Of a DNA stretch of 64,000 nt, positions 32,511 through 44,982 are shown one piece after another; position 1 is the stretch's first letter, and each line of letters begins with the position of its first letter. The stretch is from assembly GCA_030737875.1 (NCBI GenBank), contig CM060918.1, positions 771,398,552-771,462,551 of the forward strand. The letters are read 5' to 3'. A model generated the notes under the pieces. That model saw only the letters and a list, made by a program, of their open reading frames with translations, was not told where the DNA came from and did no database searches. The stretch is from Allium sativum (taxonomy: Eukaryota; Streptophyta; Magnoliopsida; Asparagales; Amaryllidaceae). A program made the position numbers and the translations under genes.

Positions 32511-35500
32511 TTTAACGCTTATGTAGTTGTGTAATTCACTCTGGATGATTGTTGGCTGTGTTTGATTATTGTTGTGTACATGGGTGTATGAAATCCATAT
32601 AAATAAAATTATATGGTAATTGACTCTGTCTGATTCCAATTCGAAAAGAATGAATATATTAAAATAACAAATATTTTAAAATGGCAAATAATGAATATTT
32701 TAAATAACTAATATTTAAAAATAATATTCAATAATGGATCAAAATATGATTTTGATGTCCAATTTGGGATGGACACAAAAATATTTAAATATATAAAGCC
32801 GTGTTGATTAAATTAACGCCATTTTGACGTGAACGATATTTATACCGATTTTATTCATTTTTATAATGAATATCGAAAAGGAAGTGATTTCAAAATCTAA
32901 TGTTTTGAAAATATTTTTATTTATATATTAATGATGTGGAATATTCAATTTTGATTTAAAATTGAATATGAAGTTGAAATTGTTTTGAAAACAAATATAA
33001 AACGATTTATAAAATACATTTTAAATGGAAATCAACGAAATATATATAATATATATTATATATATTTAATGGCGTGAATAGAACACGCCGCACCGCGGCA
33101 GTTTGCGAATTTCGACCATTGACTTCGAATTGAAATTACGGGAGATCTGACCGTCGGATTCTCCTAAATCCGGAACTGTTCGGTTTGTATCGAAAAGAGC
33201 TTTCCAACGAATATAAGAGATTTGAAATCTAACGGTTAGATTTGGACTTATGTCCAAATCAAATTTGGAAAAGGTCACTGTAAGTGCAGTTCGATGACCA
33301 TTTATGGAAATCGACTGTACGGGCCTTGATAAAATTATTAAAACTATCAATAATTTGTGTAAAACCATAATAAATGATTTGGAAAGAATTGGGATGAAAA
33401 ATTCCATATTTGAAACGATAAAAAAATATTTTTATCAAAATGAACTAGTTATGAACTAGAATTATAAATCCAATATTTTTAAATAAATAAATTGGATTTG
33501 AAATGGTTTTAAAAATAACCAGAATTTTCGATTTATAAATTGGAATGGATTTGTATCAAAATTATCTTCGGAATATTTCGATACTGGATTCCGTGATTAT
33601 ACGGATATTGTGGAGGAATTTGGAAGATATATATATCGTTATTCCCAATACGATATTTGTTGATTTCAGAATTTGATATTGAATATAAGCCGGTATAATT
33701 TCTATTCAGAGCCTTGTATTTAATATTGAATTAGATTTTGGGTTTGTAGTGAACGGTGTCTTCACTAACACTGTTCTTAAACCCAGTTTAGAAAAGAATA
33801 TATCTTTTAATTAAGATTTAGTGAAGTTTTCCAATTAATTAACATTTACTTGAAATTGAATAAAAGAATTGAATTTTGGGTTTGTCGTGAATGGTGTCCT
33901 AAATAACACCTTTCTTAAACCCCGTGTGAAAAGAATAAATCTTTTAATTAAGATTATTAGAGCTTCCAGTTAATTAACATTTAATTGGAATTGAAATGGA
34001 ATGTGAATTGGGTTTATTGTGTGTTGTGTTTTAACGACATTCGTTCTTTAACCCGATCTACAGTAAAATGTGATTTGGAATATATACATATTTTATTAAG
34101 ATTTAATGGGATTTTCCAAAGTAAAGTTTTCCAATTAATTAATATTTAATTGGAATGGAATGGAATTCAATTTGGTAATAATCAGAATGAACTTCTGTGG
34201 AGGAAGACTGTTAATATATATGGAATTTAAAAGGCTTTGTCATTATTCCATTTATATTATTAGTCGGATACAGAAATTGATATTGATTATATATTGATCT
34301 ATTTTCCGTGAAGATTCCATAATTAATGGAATGTGATTTGGGTTTATCGTGAACTGTGTTTTAAATGACATTAGTTCTTTAACCCAGTTAAAGACAGGAT
34401 TACATGTCTAACATTGTATTTCGAACTGTATGGTTGATCTCTGTTAAATATATATCTTTTTGGTGGTGGAGAATTTATTCTCTTGCTTAACACCCTTCTC
34501 TGAGACGTACGAGCTTAGAGGTTATATATCGGCAGAAATCAATAGTACGGTGTAGATTGTTGATGCGACATGTTTGTGTTTCCAAAGTTAAATAATCGTA
34601 AATATTGATTTTTGGGAAGATTAAAACTAAGTGGAATTTTAATGGATCTTTAATTAGATTGAAATGTGAATTGATAATTTAAACTATCAGATTTGGGAAA
34701 TGATCGAGAGCGGAGTATCATCGGTTTTGCTCCAAGCGATAGTAAAATCTTTAATTAAATTTGAACGGGAAATGGTAATTAAATTTACCGATAACACTGT
34801 GCTGTTAGATATGGAGTACTACCAGTTTTTCTCCATAGGATGAATAGGTTGGGACTGGGAAAATAAGTAAATGATTACTTCGGTAAAGTGCGCTAATCTC
34901 GACTAGTTTGGAAAACCTTAGTATAGTTTGAATGGATATCCAAGGGAAGATTAAAGAATAAATTTTTACAACAGCCTGTCAACCAATCGATTGACATACA
35001 ACTAAATATTGCGATTAGTGTATATCCAATATCATCCCAATACCCGTGTAGGGTTTTCAAAAAACAAACACTGATTATTATTTGTGCAGTTGGGCGATGT
35101 GGAAAATATATCGACCCAATCAATATCAGTCAAATGCGTGTACATAAACAATTCGTCCGATTTGTAAATGAATATTTATTTTATTCATATATTAGGATAA
35201 AATTATATTTTTAACTATAAAATATTTATTTCAACTCATGAATATTTTATACAGTTCATTTATACAATAAAAATGATATTTTCATTGTTCTAACATTTTA
35301 GAAAATTTCGGCAACATAACGGCGCGATACTAGAATCGGAATAAGGTCAGCCTTATCCCTCGCCTAATAATGGATCGCGCCATATACAAACCAAATTCTG
35401 TCAATTCAATTCATTCCCCAAACCAAATTCGAACAAATAAACCAATCAACCAAACAACCGAACACACATGGTTTCAAACAAAGGTGTATGGTGCTACTAA

Positions 35501-37465
35501 GCACCGTCTGCATCCTAGTATATATATTTAACTAGAAAATAAATTAGAGCGAGAACTTCTCACCTTTGGGATCTACTCCTCCAGATTTATGTCTGAATTT
35601 CTGAACCGTTTGGATTTGCCCAAAATTCCAACGTAATCATTTCCACGCTGTTCATAGTAAAAATCACATTTTTATTATGATGATTATATATTTAAAAATC
35701 ATTTTTTATATAGCTATATATATAAAAATCAAATTTTTATACTGTTAATATATAAAAAAAAATATCATTTTCATTTCAAATCTATATTATAAAAATCAGA
35801 TTTTTATAACGCTATTTTCTATATATAAATTATATTTTTATATCGTTATATATATAATAAAGATCCTATTTTTATTTCAAATCTATATATATAAAAATCA
35901 TAATTTTATTTCGCTAATCATATAATAAAAATCATATTTTTATCGCTTCGCTATATATATATAAATCAAATCTTTTCTAAATTAAAAATCAAATCTTTTC
36001 TAAATTAAAAATCAAATCTTTTCTAAATTAAAAATCAAGTCTTTTCTATGTAAAATTCTAGCCTTTTTAGTGTAAAAAAACTAACATTTTCAATGTAAAA
36101 AAAATCTAACCTTTTCAATGTAAAAAATCTAACCTTTTCAATGTAAAAATCTTATATTCATCAATGAATCAAAATTAAAATACTTATAGTTTTTTTTATT
36201 TTGCTATTTGTATTGGAAGGAGGGAGGCGTGGTGTTGGTCGCAGTGTCTAAGGGGAGGGGATGGCTCGCCTGACCGGCGGCGGTTGTGACTGGTGGCGGT
36301 GGCTGTCTTGGTGGATGGTGGTGCTTTGCTTGCGGTGGTGCGAGGTCTAGGGTCTCGTGGGTCTGCGCGGGATATTGTGGAGGAGGGAGAATAGAGATGG
36401 GGTTCGCCGGAGATGAAGGGGGGAACGCGGTCGCGCCGGCGGTGGCGCGTTGGGGGGCGCGATGAGGAATTTGTCGTTCCTTTTTTCTTCTATTTTGATT
36501 TCAAAATGAGAGGTGGGGTTGACTGAAAATAGAGAGAGGTGGGGGGATAATATATAAATATAATTTATTAAATTTAAATTCCAAAAAGGTGATTTTTCAT
36601 TCGAACCCCGAATCGAACCGAACGACATACGCCCCTAGCTAATTACCCTCATTTCGAACACAATGGGATATGTCCCGCAAGCCAATTCGACTGTTTCGTT
36701 CAGTTTTCATTTAAATTAAAATTTAAATCAATATGTATTCAATTTAAATGTACATTTTAATTTACTGGAGCCACATACTAACTCCAAAAATTCCAGAAAA
36801 ATAATTCTAGCAATGTCTTGACGATACGGTCTTAACAAAACTAATTTCATCGAATTTGGAGACCGTTTGAAAAACGGTCATTTTACAGTCGATTAAATTT
36901 AAACTGCATTGACCAAACACGTTTAAATTCACCACGCTCTCATATTGATTCCAAAAATTATGATAATTGGAATCCAGTAATAATTTGACATTCCGGATTC
37001 AACAAAAGTGGTCTTGTCGAAAACGGAGGTTGTTTGCAAAATCGCTATTTTTAAGGGTTATATATTATATAAATTCCTTAGCGACTATTCTGAATTTTCA
37101 ACTAGACATAACTTTTTATTCCCGTTGTGAAATCTGGATTTTTCACATTCGTTGGAAAGATATTTTCAAACTAATTCAAATATTTTTGGTTTTACCAAAA
37201 TCCGGTTTATTTTGAATCCTGTACATTCATTTGAAATTTGAAATCGGATTTTCAAACTACCACGCCATTTCCAATTCCTTTTTTTAATTTAAAATAAATA
37301 TTTATATTCTAACTTCAACTTAAATAAATTTATACATTCTAATTCTATTCAAAATAAATTTCTAGTCGTTATTATTTAAAATAAATCATTTTAAATATTC
37401 AAAATTCATTAAAATTGTGAAAATTAAAAAAAATTAAATTGGTTCTGATTTTCCGGGTTGTTACA
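32511..37465. mobile_element. E5: 5-kb rearranged solo-LTR-like insertion in E1 leader
   Basis: Flanked by TAGCC at 32506-32510 and 37466-37470. The right end (GATTTTCCGGGTTGTTACA) is identical to that of E4. The left end, TTTAACGC, looks like a decayed TGTAACG. The right portion (about 35295-37465) is collinear with E4 29840-31652, including a GC-rich block (36220-36450) and the hairpin-GTCTGCATCC motif. The left portion matches E4 in the opposite orientation. For example, 34465-34530 is the reverse complement of 27195-27268, and 33060-33250 resembles the reverse complement of about 27780-27920. It is either an internal inversion or two abutting LTRs. No coding sequence was recognised. Confidence 0.6.
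35640..36170. repeat. AT-rich palindromic and short tandem repeats in E5
   Basis: 35640-35960 repeats the palindrome ATAAAAATCA(N)ATTTTTAT about every 60-70 bp. A 23-bp unit (AAATCAAATCTTTTCTAAATT..) starts at 35963, 35986, 36009 and 36032, nearly perfectly. A unit of about 25-30 bp with CTAACCTTTTCAATGTAAAA follows to about 36150. Confidence 0.8.
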
Positions 37466-37470
37466 TAGCC

Positions 37471-37598
37471 CAAGGTAAAGGAAGGATAAGGACTTGGTTA
37501 GTGATAACTTAGGATAGGAATGATATACTTATACTGCACCTCGATGTACTATATTGTATATATTGTTCTGTGTTTTATCGTGTTTTGTTTACAATTCT
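37471..37598 (-). other. E1 5' leader, part next to PBS
   Basis: Short unique stretch between the right edge of E5 and the E1 PBS. It is purine-rich on the plus strand near 37475-37495. No frame or repeat seen. Confidence 0.4.
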
Positions 37599-37610
37599 AC
37601 TTTGATGCCA
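37599..37610 (-). other. E1 primer-binding site, decayed initiator-Met type
   Basis: The minus strand reads TGGCATCAAAGT, against the usual TGGTATCAGAGC. It lies directly before the inferred inner end of the right LTR, so it marks the LTR boundary despite three mismatches. Confidence 0.45.
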
Positions 37611-38529
37611 AACTATGACTCCCCACCCTAAAACTCACCCCAATAAAGAGCATTACTGAGTAATATTGTCCATTAAGGCAGAGAATAGGGCTGGTTAGGA
37701 GCAACCAATCGTAATCTTGTATTAAACAAGACCTAAGTACGTCGTTATGTGCACTATAAATTTTTTTCATCAGTGGTTCGACATATTATTACTACTTAAC
37801 ACAATGCTACGATGGCAACAGGATCAATTCAGAACAAGACAGATGCAACATGATATTCAACAGATTACAGAACTGAACACAATCACAAATACATATTTAT
37901 ACATACATCAGGTACGATAAAAATAATACACATAGTTGCATCCCACAAAAGAATATATACATCCACAAGTGTCTAGCACAAAAACCAAGTACAAAATTGA
38001 ACATGCAAAAAGGAGCTAAACAACGAGAGTTATCCAGTAGTAAAGTTAAGCTGCAAAAGGGGTTATCTTGTGAATTACCTACAAGAACTCGGTATAACCC
38101 AAGCATTAACACACACTTGTTAGTCTAGTTGAAATATTAGAACATAAGTAGAATAACAATAATACACAATGGTTATATTCTCTTAAGAAATGTTATGACA
38201 TGAATAAATCTACGTCGCAAATCCTATTGAATTACACAAGTGAACGACCTTATAGGATTTAGGAGTTGTTCACTCCAAGATGGATTAAACACGGAAGCAA
38301 TACATTAAGGAGGTGCACAAATTTTCTCAAGTGATAAATAGTAAACTCGTTTGTGAATTTATTCACAAGAAGGGGACGCTACGTGAAATATCTTCAATCG
38401 GCATAATGGCTAAGAATCAACTTAACCGCGCAATTGGATCAAACACCCTACCTCAACAACTAAAGCACACAACTGGATGCTAACCCCAAAGCTACAAAAG
38501 TAACATTAATGAGGAGATTAATTTCCCAA

Positions 38530-38790
38530 GGACTATAATTTTGGATTTGCCTAGGATACACTTTGGATCTAACCAGACAACACACGTTTGGATCTACCAA
38601 GAGTTATAATATTAGCATCTACCAATAAATCGCAATGTTCGGATCTACCCAGGATTTGTCGTATTATTTTTGATCTACCCAAGATTACAACTATTGGATC
38701 TACTAGTACAACTGTTGGATCTACCCAACCTATAACAAAATATTGGATCTACCCAGAATCACAACATAATTGACTGATAGATCTAGTACT
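38530..38790. repeat. GGATCTACCCA minisatellite in E1 right LTR
   Basis: TGGATCTAC(C)CA or close variants recur 8-9 times at intervals of roughly 25-35 bp, separated by short 'agattacaactat'-like spacers. Units are imperfect, and the small open frame across them is a by-product. Confidence 0.75.
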
Positions 38791-39580
38791 GGCAATAACA
38801 ACGAGATATGTCATAGACTTCCAAATAATAACTCGAAAAGTGAAATCAATACGTCCCATACCGCACGTCTCACTAACTGATTTACTACAATTAAGTCTAC
38901 TCCACACTAGAACTGAAATACTCCACAAAGGAAAACAACAAATTATTTCTATTGATTAGTCATGAAATTAACCGATATTATATACGATCGCATTCCGTAC
39001 CACGAGTTTTACAATACTGTTTAATTTCAATCACGTCTTCTCAAGATGTGCAATAGTGTGTGTGTATGTATGTTTTTACAGAAAATAGTTTCAGAGAAAA
39101 ACGGGTTATAAAACAGTATTTTTGATAAATATATGAAATCACTATCTTTGAAATCAATCCCTCTATAGCGAAGATAATATAGATTATTCCTAAATAAAAT
39201 ATTTGAAGATATATAATTAGTTATTGGGAATTGAAAATCATTTGGAAGATATTTAATTGAAACAACTATTAAAACGTGTACAAAGACGACAAGATTCAAC
39301 GAGATTACACCATCGATTTCACCCAAAACGACATCGATTCGATAATACAAAACATAGTTATATATGGATTTCCTTGCTAAAAATTATTGTCACTTACATG
39401 GTGATCACTAATACCAACAAGATGCAAAACAGTTTCAAGTTGTTTGGAAAAAAACAAATGCAACAACTACATGAAGTAAAACACAGGACAACGGACAAAA
39501 TCCGTAGTTCGAGCTAGTATACGACAAAGTATTTAAATACACTCTGAAAAAAGGTGTTGCATATAATTCAAGCTTTTTGG

Positions 39581-40590
39581 AATGACTAAGATAATCAAAT
39601 TCTGATATATGGTTTAAAAGTTATAGCCATTTTACTAACAGTCTCAAACTCAGCCTATCGCTCTGTACTCGACAGGACAGGGACCAACAATCACAATTTA
39701 GCTTAGAAATTTCAAAATTAGGAAAAATGAGTAGAACGAAAGCTTTAACTTAGTTTCTAAACTTTCTGGAATGACTAAGACAACAAAATTTCGTTCAGTA
39801 GTCCAAAGTTATGAAAATTTTAGTAATAATCTCAAACTCAGGCTGCCGCTATATATTCGGCGGGACAACGAACAAAATCACAATTTTAGCTTGGAAAACT
39901 TAAAAATTTGGAAAGTTGAATAAAATGAAAGTTATAGCAAGTTTCTAAGCTTTCCGGAATGATTAAGAAATTCAAATTCTGTCTAGTGGACCAAAAATTA
40001 TGACCATTTTAGTAAAAATCTCGAACTCAGCCTATCATTATGAATTCGACAGGACAACGAACAAAATCACGATTTTAGCTATGGAAACTTCAAAATTTGG
40101 AAAGATGAATAAAATGATAGTAGCACAATTTCTAAGATTTCTGGAATGACTAATATAATAAAATTTCGTTCAGTGGTTCAAAAGTTATGACCGTTTTAGT
40201 AACAATCTCAAACTCGGCATGTCGCTATGTATTCGATAGGACAGCGAACCAAATCACGATTTTAGCTTAGAAAATTTCATAATTTGGAAAGATGATTAAA
40301 ACAAAATTGTAGCATTGTTTCTAAGCTTTATGAAATGACTAAGATAATCAAATTTCGTTCAGTAGTTTAAAAACTATGACCATTTTAGTAATAATCTCAA
40401 ACTCAGCCTGTCTCTATGTATTCGACAGGACAAAGAACAAAATCACGATTTTTGCTTAGAAAACTTCAAAACTGGGAAAGATGAATAAAATGAAAGTTGT
40501 AGCATAGTTTCTAAGCTTTTCGGAATGAATAAAATATTCAATTTCCGTTTAGTGGCTCAAAAATTATAACTATTTTAGTATAGCAACAGG
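39581..40590. repeat. 189-bp tandem repeat array in E1 right LTR
   Basis: Anchor positions are 39581, 39770, 39958, 40145, 40334 and 40524 (spacing 187-190). There are six units, as in the left LTR. The hairpin around the ctatgtatt-like loop is present in most units, including a G/C-shifted version CTGCCG...CGGCGG at 39843-39863. Confidence 0.9.
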
Positions 40591-42105
40591 AAAGAAAACC
40601 AACAAGAATAGAACCGACGTCAACCCAATTTCTTTACAACTACTCAATAAACTTAGAGAATATGACCAACAACGATTTCAACTAAGAAGTGTGAGGTTCA
40701 CTCACCTGAATAAGAATCAACAGTAAGAAATAGGAAGCAAATTTGGAGCTTGAAGCTTCAATTGGCCTTCTCAAAACCTGCTAAGAAGTTTATTGTAACA
40801 TACAGGTCTAAAACATCAGTTATAGTAAATAAATTTTCAACTAGAGATCATAGAAGGATTTTGATTTGATAGTAGACTGATTACCTATAGGAGCTCCCTT
40901 TTTTATAACTTAATTTCAATATTTGGATCCTTGGAAGGCTAAGATTTTGATTCAGAATGGATTTTTAGGATTTTTCTTCTTTCTGGTTTTTGAGAAAATC
41001 TGGTAAGGACGAAGAATACGTACTGTATTCTTACTTCCTCCAGAAACCTCTTATGTTAATTAAATCTTAAAAGCCCATTAATCCTAATCAAATCTACTAA
41101 TTATATATTAAGTCTTAATAGTTCACATTATGGCTAATTACCTTAATTATGACCTATTTAAACAACTATTTGCACAAATTCTCATTACTAATTACGATTT
41201 AAGGCTACACAATTAATAAAATCACAAAACCATTAATAAAGAATATTTTTTACATCATTTATTAAAAATTGTAATATAATTCTACAAATCTTTCATATAT
41301 TTGCCGATTTCACAATAGTTTCAATTGTTTGCAAATTACCTTTCTTTTGAAATATACTTAAAAAATTAAGTGTAACAATAAATCTAACAATTCAACTTTT
41401 TACCATAGAAAAATAATTCTATAATCTTATAAAATTATTCTCTACATAAGTATAAACACATTTTGCAACAAAATTAGCATTTTGTAGTTTCACCTCAACA
41501 AGGTATTCTAGAAAACACCATTTTGTCTAATATAGTTATTACTTATTTTTTGACAATCCATTGCGCTAAGCAATGCAAAAATCATAAATGCTTATTCTTA
41601 TCTCAAAATCACTTGTCAAAATATTTTAAATATTTTTTCCTATTGTTATTCTAAAATAAAAATCCAGTTTAACTCAAAACTCAATATATATACACACAAT
41701 TTCACCAAATTCCCAAAGCCATCAATTATTCTTCTTTCCTAAATTCTCAGCAATTCTCAACTTATATTAAATAAAACTCCAACCAAACTCCATTTGGATT
41801 TTTAAAGAAATTTATTCTTAATTAACAATTTAAAATTTTCATTATAATTCATTAATTACTACAGCATGTAATTGTCTACGACCGGGGTTGTTAAAGATTA
41901 AGGTGGAGTTACTAGTTTCAGAAGGAATTGTTGGAGTTAGGTGGAGTAACTGAAGAATCAAGGTATCAGATAAGTATACTTTATAATCAAAAGTTGTCAT
42001 CATCAATAAGGAGGAGATTATTAGGAACAATGATGATGGTAATGATGACAACAACCTTGTTTTAACTATTATTATCATAAAATATATACTAACACTATTG
42101 TATAG

Positions 42106-42107
<2 letters not shown>

Positions 42108-42153
<46 letters not shown>
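42108..42153. repeat. (TA)n microsatellite
   Basis: Uninterrupted TA dinucleotides over about 46 bp. Confidence 0.97.
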
Positions 42154-42156
<3 letters not shown>

Positions 42157-42927
42157 TCTTATGCAGGTTTTGATTTTGAAGAATGCACATTTTAAAGATT
42201 CAAGAGCCTAAATTATAAAGAAGAAGAGTTCAAGATTGAAGACTCATGAGTAACAAGAGTTCAAGAAATCAAGATAAGTAATAGTGTCTAAATTTTTTGT
42301 TAAAACTCCACAATAGCACTAAAATATTTTTTCCAATTCTCTCACCCTTTTTGCCTCATAATATTTTGAAATTCTCTTAACTTTTTAATGATTTCAAAAT
42401 TACTTCCTGTTTAAAAAAAAACTTTTGGCCTTTAAATTATTCAAAATATTTCTTAAATTTTAATCTAACCCCTTGCTTTAAGTATTTTAGATTTTCTGGT
42501 TTGTATTTTAGTTTTGTATATATATTTACTTATTTAGGTTTACTTCAGTTTTAATATTCTTATTTCGTTATATTCATATATAGTTTAATATCTTAAGTTT
42601 TAAATTTCTCATATTTATATTTATAGCTTTATATTAAAATTTGATATCACTTTTATAGATTTAAATATATGTTTTTAATTTATGTTTTTGCTTTATTATA
42701 CTACTTTGATATATAAGAAAATAGTTTGTTAAACTGTAGAATTATCTTGATTTTTTTAAACATCATTTACATTGTTTTCAAAATTTCATATTTCGAAAAT
42801 ATATAAGGCATGTTGACATGTTCTACCCCCAATGTCGACATCATAGCCGTTATTTTCAAAAAATTCAAATTTCATAAGAAGCATCTATTTGTTTAAAACT
42901 TTACCTGAAGAGAATTGACTGTTAATT

Positions 42928-43202
42928 CCCTATAAATATCCATCCAAATTTGTATTTCTTAACTTCCTTTCATTGTCTTCTTCTCGCTTTTCTCCTCTTC
43001 AGTTATACTCTTTATTTTCAAGTCTCCACAGTCAAACTTCGCCAAAATTCAAAGAGAATCAAACCAAAACATCATTAGTTTAATTCTCTACCATTCTTCC
43101 TCAAAAATCCAAGTGCAATTCAGTTTTGTAGCAGTATTTGTAATCAAAGATCATAAGATCGAACTTGTATCGAGTCTTTCTTCCAAACTGATACAGAAAA
43201 GG
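42928..43202 (+). promoter_or_regulatory. Promoter-like segment: TATA box, pyrimidine-rich leader, splice donor
   Basis: CCCTATAAATATCC at about 42928-42941 is followed, at normal distance, by a C/T-rich leader (CTTCTTCTCGCTTTTCTCC) and A/C-rich sequence. The segment ends at a consensus donor, AGAAAAG|GTGAGG, at 43202. The layout resembles either the 5' end of a plant gene or an LTR with its leader. No ATG-led ORF of note precedes the donor. Confidence 0.4.
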
Positions 43203-43787
43203 TGAGGTTATAGCCCGTTCAAATCAACTGGATCTGATTTTATCTCGTAAATCAATTAGGTGATCTTTTAGCCCATTTAAATCAATAGAGTGCCATGTGC
43301 TCGAAAGTAGTTGGGAGTGGACCTCGTAGACCTTGAAATAGAGGATTGTAAAATTTGAAGTTTATTTGAAAAGAAATCTACACAACGTAGAGTTGTGTAT
43401 GACTGGATATATGGTAACTCCAAACCAGTATAAAATCCCGCTGTTTTCTTTCCTTGACTGCTTTTACTTATTATTAGCATTTGTGTTTGATAATTTGTTT
43501 GATTCATATCTGCAATTTTCATTTGGTTATGTTAAATTCAAAAAGATAATAAATTCAATTAAACAATATTCACTCCCCACTAGTGTTAAGTTAGCCTTAA
43601 GATGCATAATCCGCATTTTCCAGCATCTTACACACTATTGCATGATTCACATGATTCGGCCCATGATGTTTTAGGCCTTGCTTTTGATGTTGTGCATGCT
43701 ATGGTTCCTTTTTCTCTTTATGTCCGGCCCGTCGGTCTTGCACAGCCTTTCATTGTATCTCATCCTGGATCTGCGCTTGTTTGTAGG

Positions 43788-44958
43788 TGATTAACATAGA
43801 AATGTGTTTATTTTATGCTCCTATATCTTATCTTTTGTAAATAAATAAATATTATTTTGGGTATTTTGAAATGTGTTTTCACAGGTTTAATAAATGTCTC
43901 CTTCATTCAATTAAAGACCAATTGCTAAGAAAAAAAAAGCTACTTTCCCATATCAACAAGTTTTCGATCACAAAGGAAGTTGTAGCACACTGGTAAAGGC
44001 TTGGAAATTTGGATAGAGTGACCTAAGTTCAATCCCTATCAAGCCGTCTTTTTGCTGAAGAAAGGAACATTCACACTGCCTCCTTTACTCTGAAGAATAT
44101 ATGAACTAGTGTTATATTATAATTATATATTCCTATGTATGTATATAATATATGCACTAATAAAGATTTGAAGAGTTGGGCATATTCCTCTCAAAGAAAT
44201 CAAAAGGAAACCTTTCATGTTAAATTGCCATTGAGAAGAAGATTTGATAGGATCATTACCAAAAGGAAGCCCAATCAACTGCCACATGTCAAAGAGGGAG
44301 ATCTCCAAAGAATATCTCGTCCAATCATATCTTTTTTGCTTTGTAAAAAAAAATATTTTATAAAATTTTCTTAGGCCCAACAACCACCTAGAAAGGAGGC
44401 TACATCCCCTATACATACCGATGTAATCCCATCGTAAACTTTTATCGATGAATTGAGAGTTTTCTTTTCTTTTCTATACCCCGATTGGATCTAGAAAACT
44501 TGTGTCGTCTATTCAATTAGATTTGGTTGAGCACGGTTTTCTATTGCATTTATTTTCTCATTAGTGATTGACTGTTTGATTAGGTTCAACGGTAATCCTA
44601 ATTTTTATTTCTGTTTGTTATTTATATTCTGCACTTTTATTTCCTGCATTTATTTCTTTTCTGCAACTTATTTTTCAAGCAACTTGTGTCGACTATACAT
44701 TAGATTTGGTAGAGCACAAGTTGTGTTTGCAATTTTAATTTTCATTAGTGATTGACCATCTGATTAGATTCAATGGTAATCTTAATTTTATTGTTTTCAA
44801 TCAAATCATTCAAAATTCATCTAACTCGCCCACGAAATATATAAATAATAAAATTAAATTTTCCTTCTTGTGTTCGACCTGCATACTATACACCTGTGCG
44901 CTTGCAGTAATTTATTTCAAAATTTGCGCTTTTCTAGTTCCTAGGAAAGCATCAAACA
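43788..44958 (+). repeat. E6 5' LTR
   Basis: TGATTAACATAG to GCATCAAACA, collinear with 52842-54004. It contains a tRNA/SINE-like module near 43975-44045. The presumed TATA site reads TATACATA here, against TATAAATA in the other LTR (about 53460). Confidence 0.88.
43975..44050 (+). other. SINE/tRNA-like module in E6 5' LTR
   Basis: TAGCACACTGG (43983-43993) resembles a Pol III A box and AGTTCAATCCC (44026-44036) a B box. They are 32 bases apart, within the range seen in tRNA-derived SINE heads. The linking phrase GGTAAAGGCTTGGAAATTTGG is also typical of plant SINE 5' ends. The 3' boundary was not determined. Confidence 0.55.
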
Positions 44959-44964
44959 AGTTTT

Positions 44965-44982
44965 TGGCACCGTCGTCTGGGA
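44965..44982 (+). other. E6 primer-binding site
   Basis: TGGCACCGTCGTCTGGGA is a mutated tRNA-Asp-type site (TGGCGCCGTTGCCGGGGA), six bases after the LTR end. Confidence 0.75.

Larger units (their letters stand above)
1..41896 (-). mobile_element. E1: outermost gag-only LTR retrotransposon with giant LTRs, interrupted by E2 and E5
   Basis: Positions 1-2443 and about 39446-41896 are long direct repeats, read as the two LTRs of one minus-strand element; the left LTR runs off the window. Inward of the left LTR is a polypurine tract in minus orientation. Inward of the right LTR is a decayed initiator-Met-type PBS. Once E2 (4203-31815) and E5 (32511-37465) are removed, about 2.6 kb of internal DNA remains. 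It holds a gag gene with two zinc knuckles and no sign of protease, reverse transcriptase or integrase. This is the organisation of a gag-only non-autonomous element (TR-GAG/LARD-like). The LTR start (TGTAACTACCC on the minus strand) and the tRNA-Met PBS fit Ty3/gypsy; a chromovirus affinity is inference. Confidence 0.7.
37611..41896 (-). repeat. E1 right LTR (5' LTR)
   Basis: About 4.3 kb, from the PBS to GACCGGGGTTGTTA near 41896. Its right 2.45 kb is collinear with 1-2443, including the six-unit 189-bp array. Its left 1.8 kb has no counterpart here because the left LTR is cut by the window edge. That part contains a GGATCTACCC minisatellite at 38530-38790. No coding sequence. The outer terminus is degenerate (GTTAAA for GTTACA). 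Confidence 0.7.
41897..43787. other. Unassigned region between E1 and E6
   Basis: About 1.9 kb with no match to other parts of the window. It holds a (TA)n microsatellite at 42108-42153, AT-rich sequence to about 42900, a promoter-and-leader-like segment at 42928-43202, and a 63-codon frame at 43602-43790 cut by the start of E6. It is either flanking host DNA or another, unrecognised element. Confidence 0.45.

Noticed and set aside
33066..33407. 113-codon minus-strand frame in E5
   Set aside because: No domain; it lies in sequence homologous to non-coding LTR of E4 where the frame is not kept.
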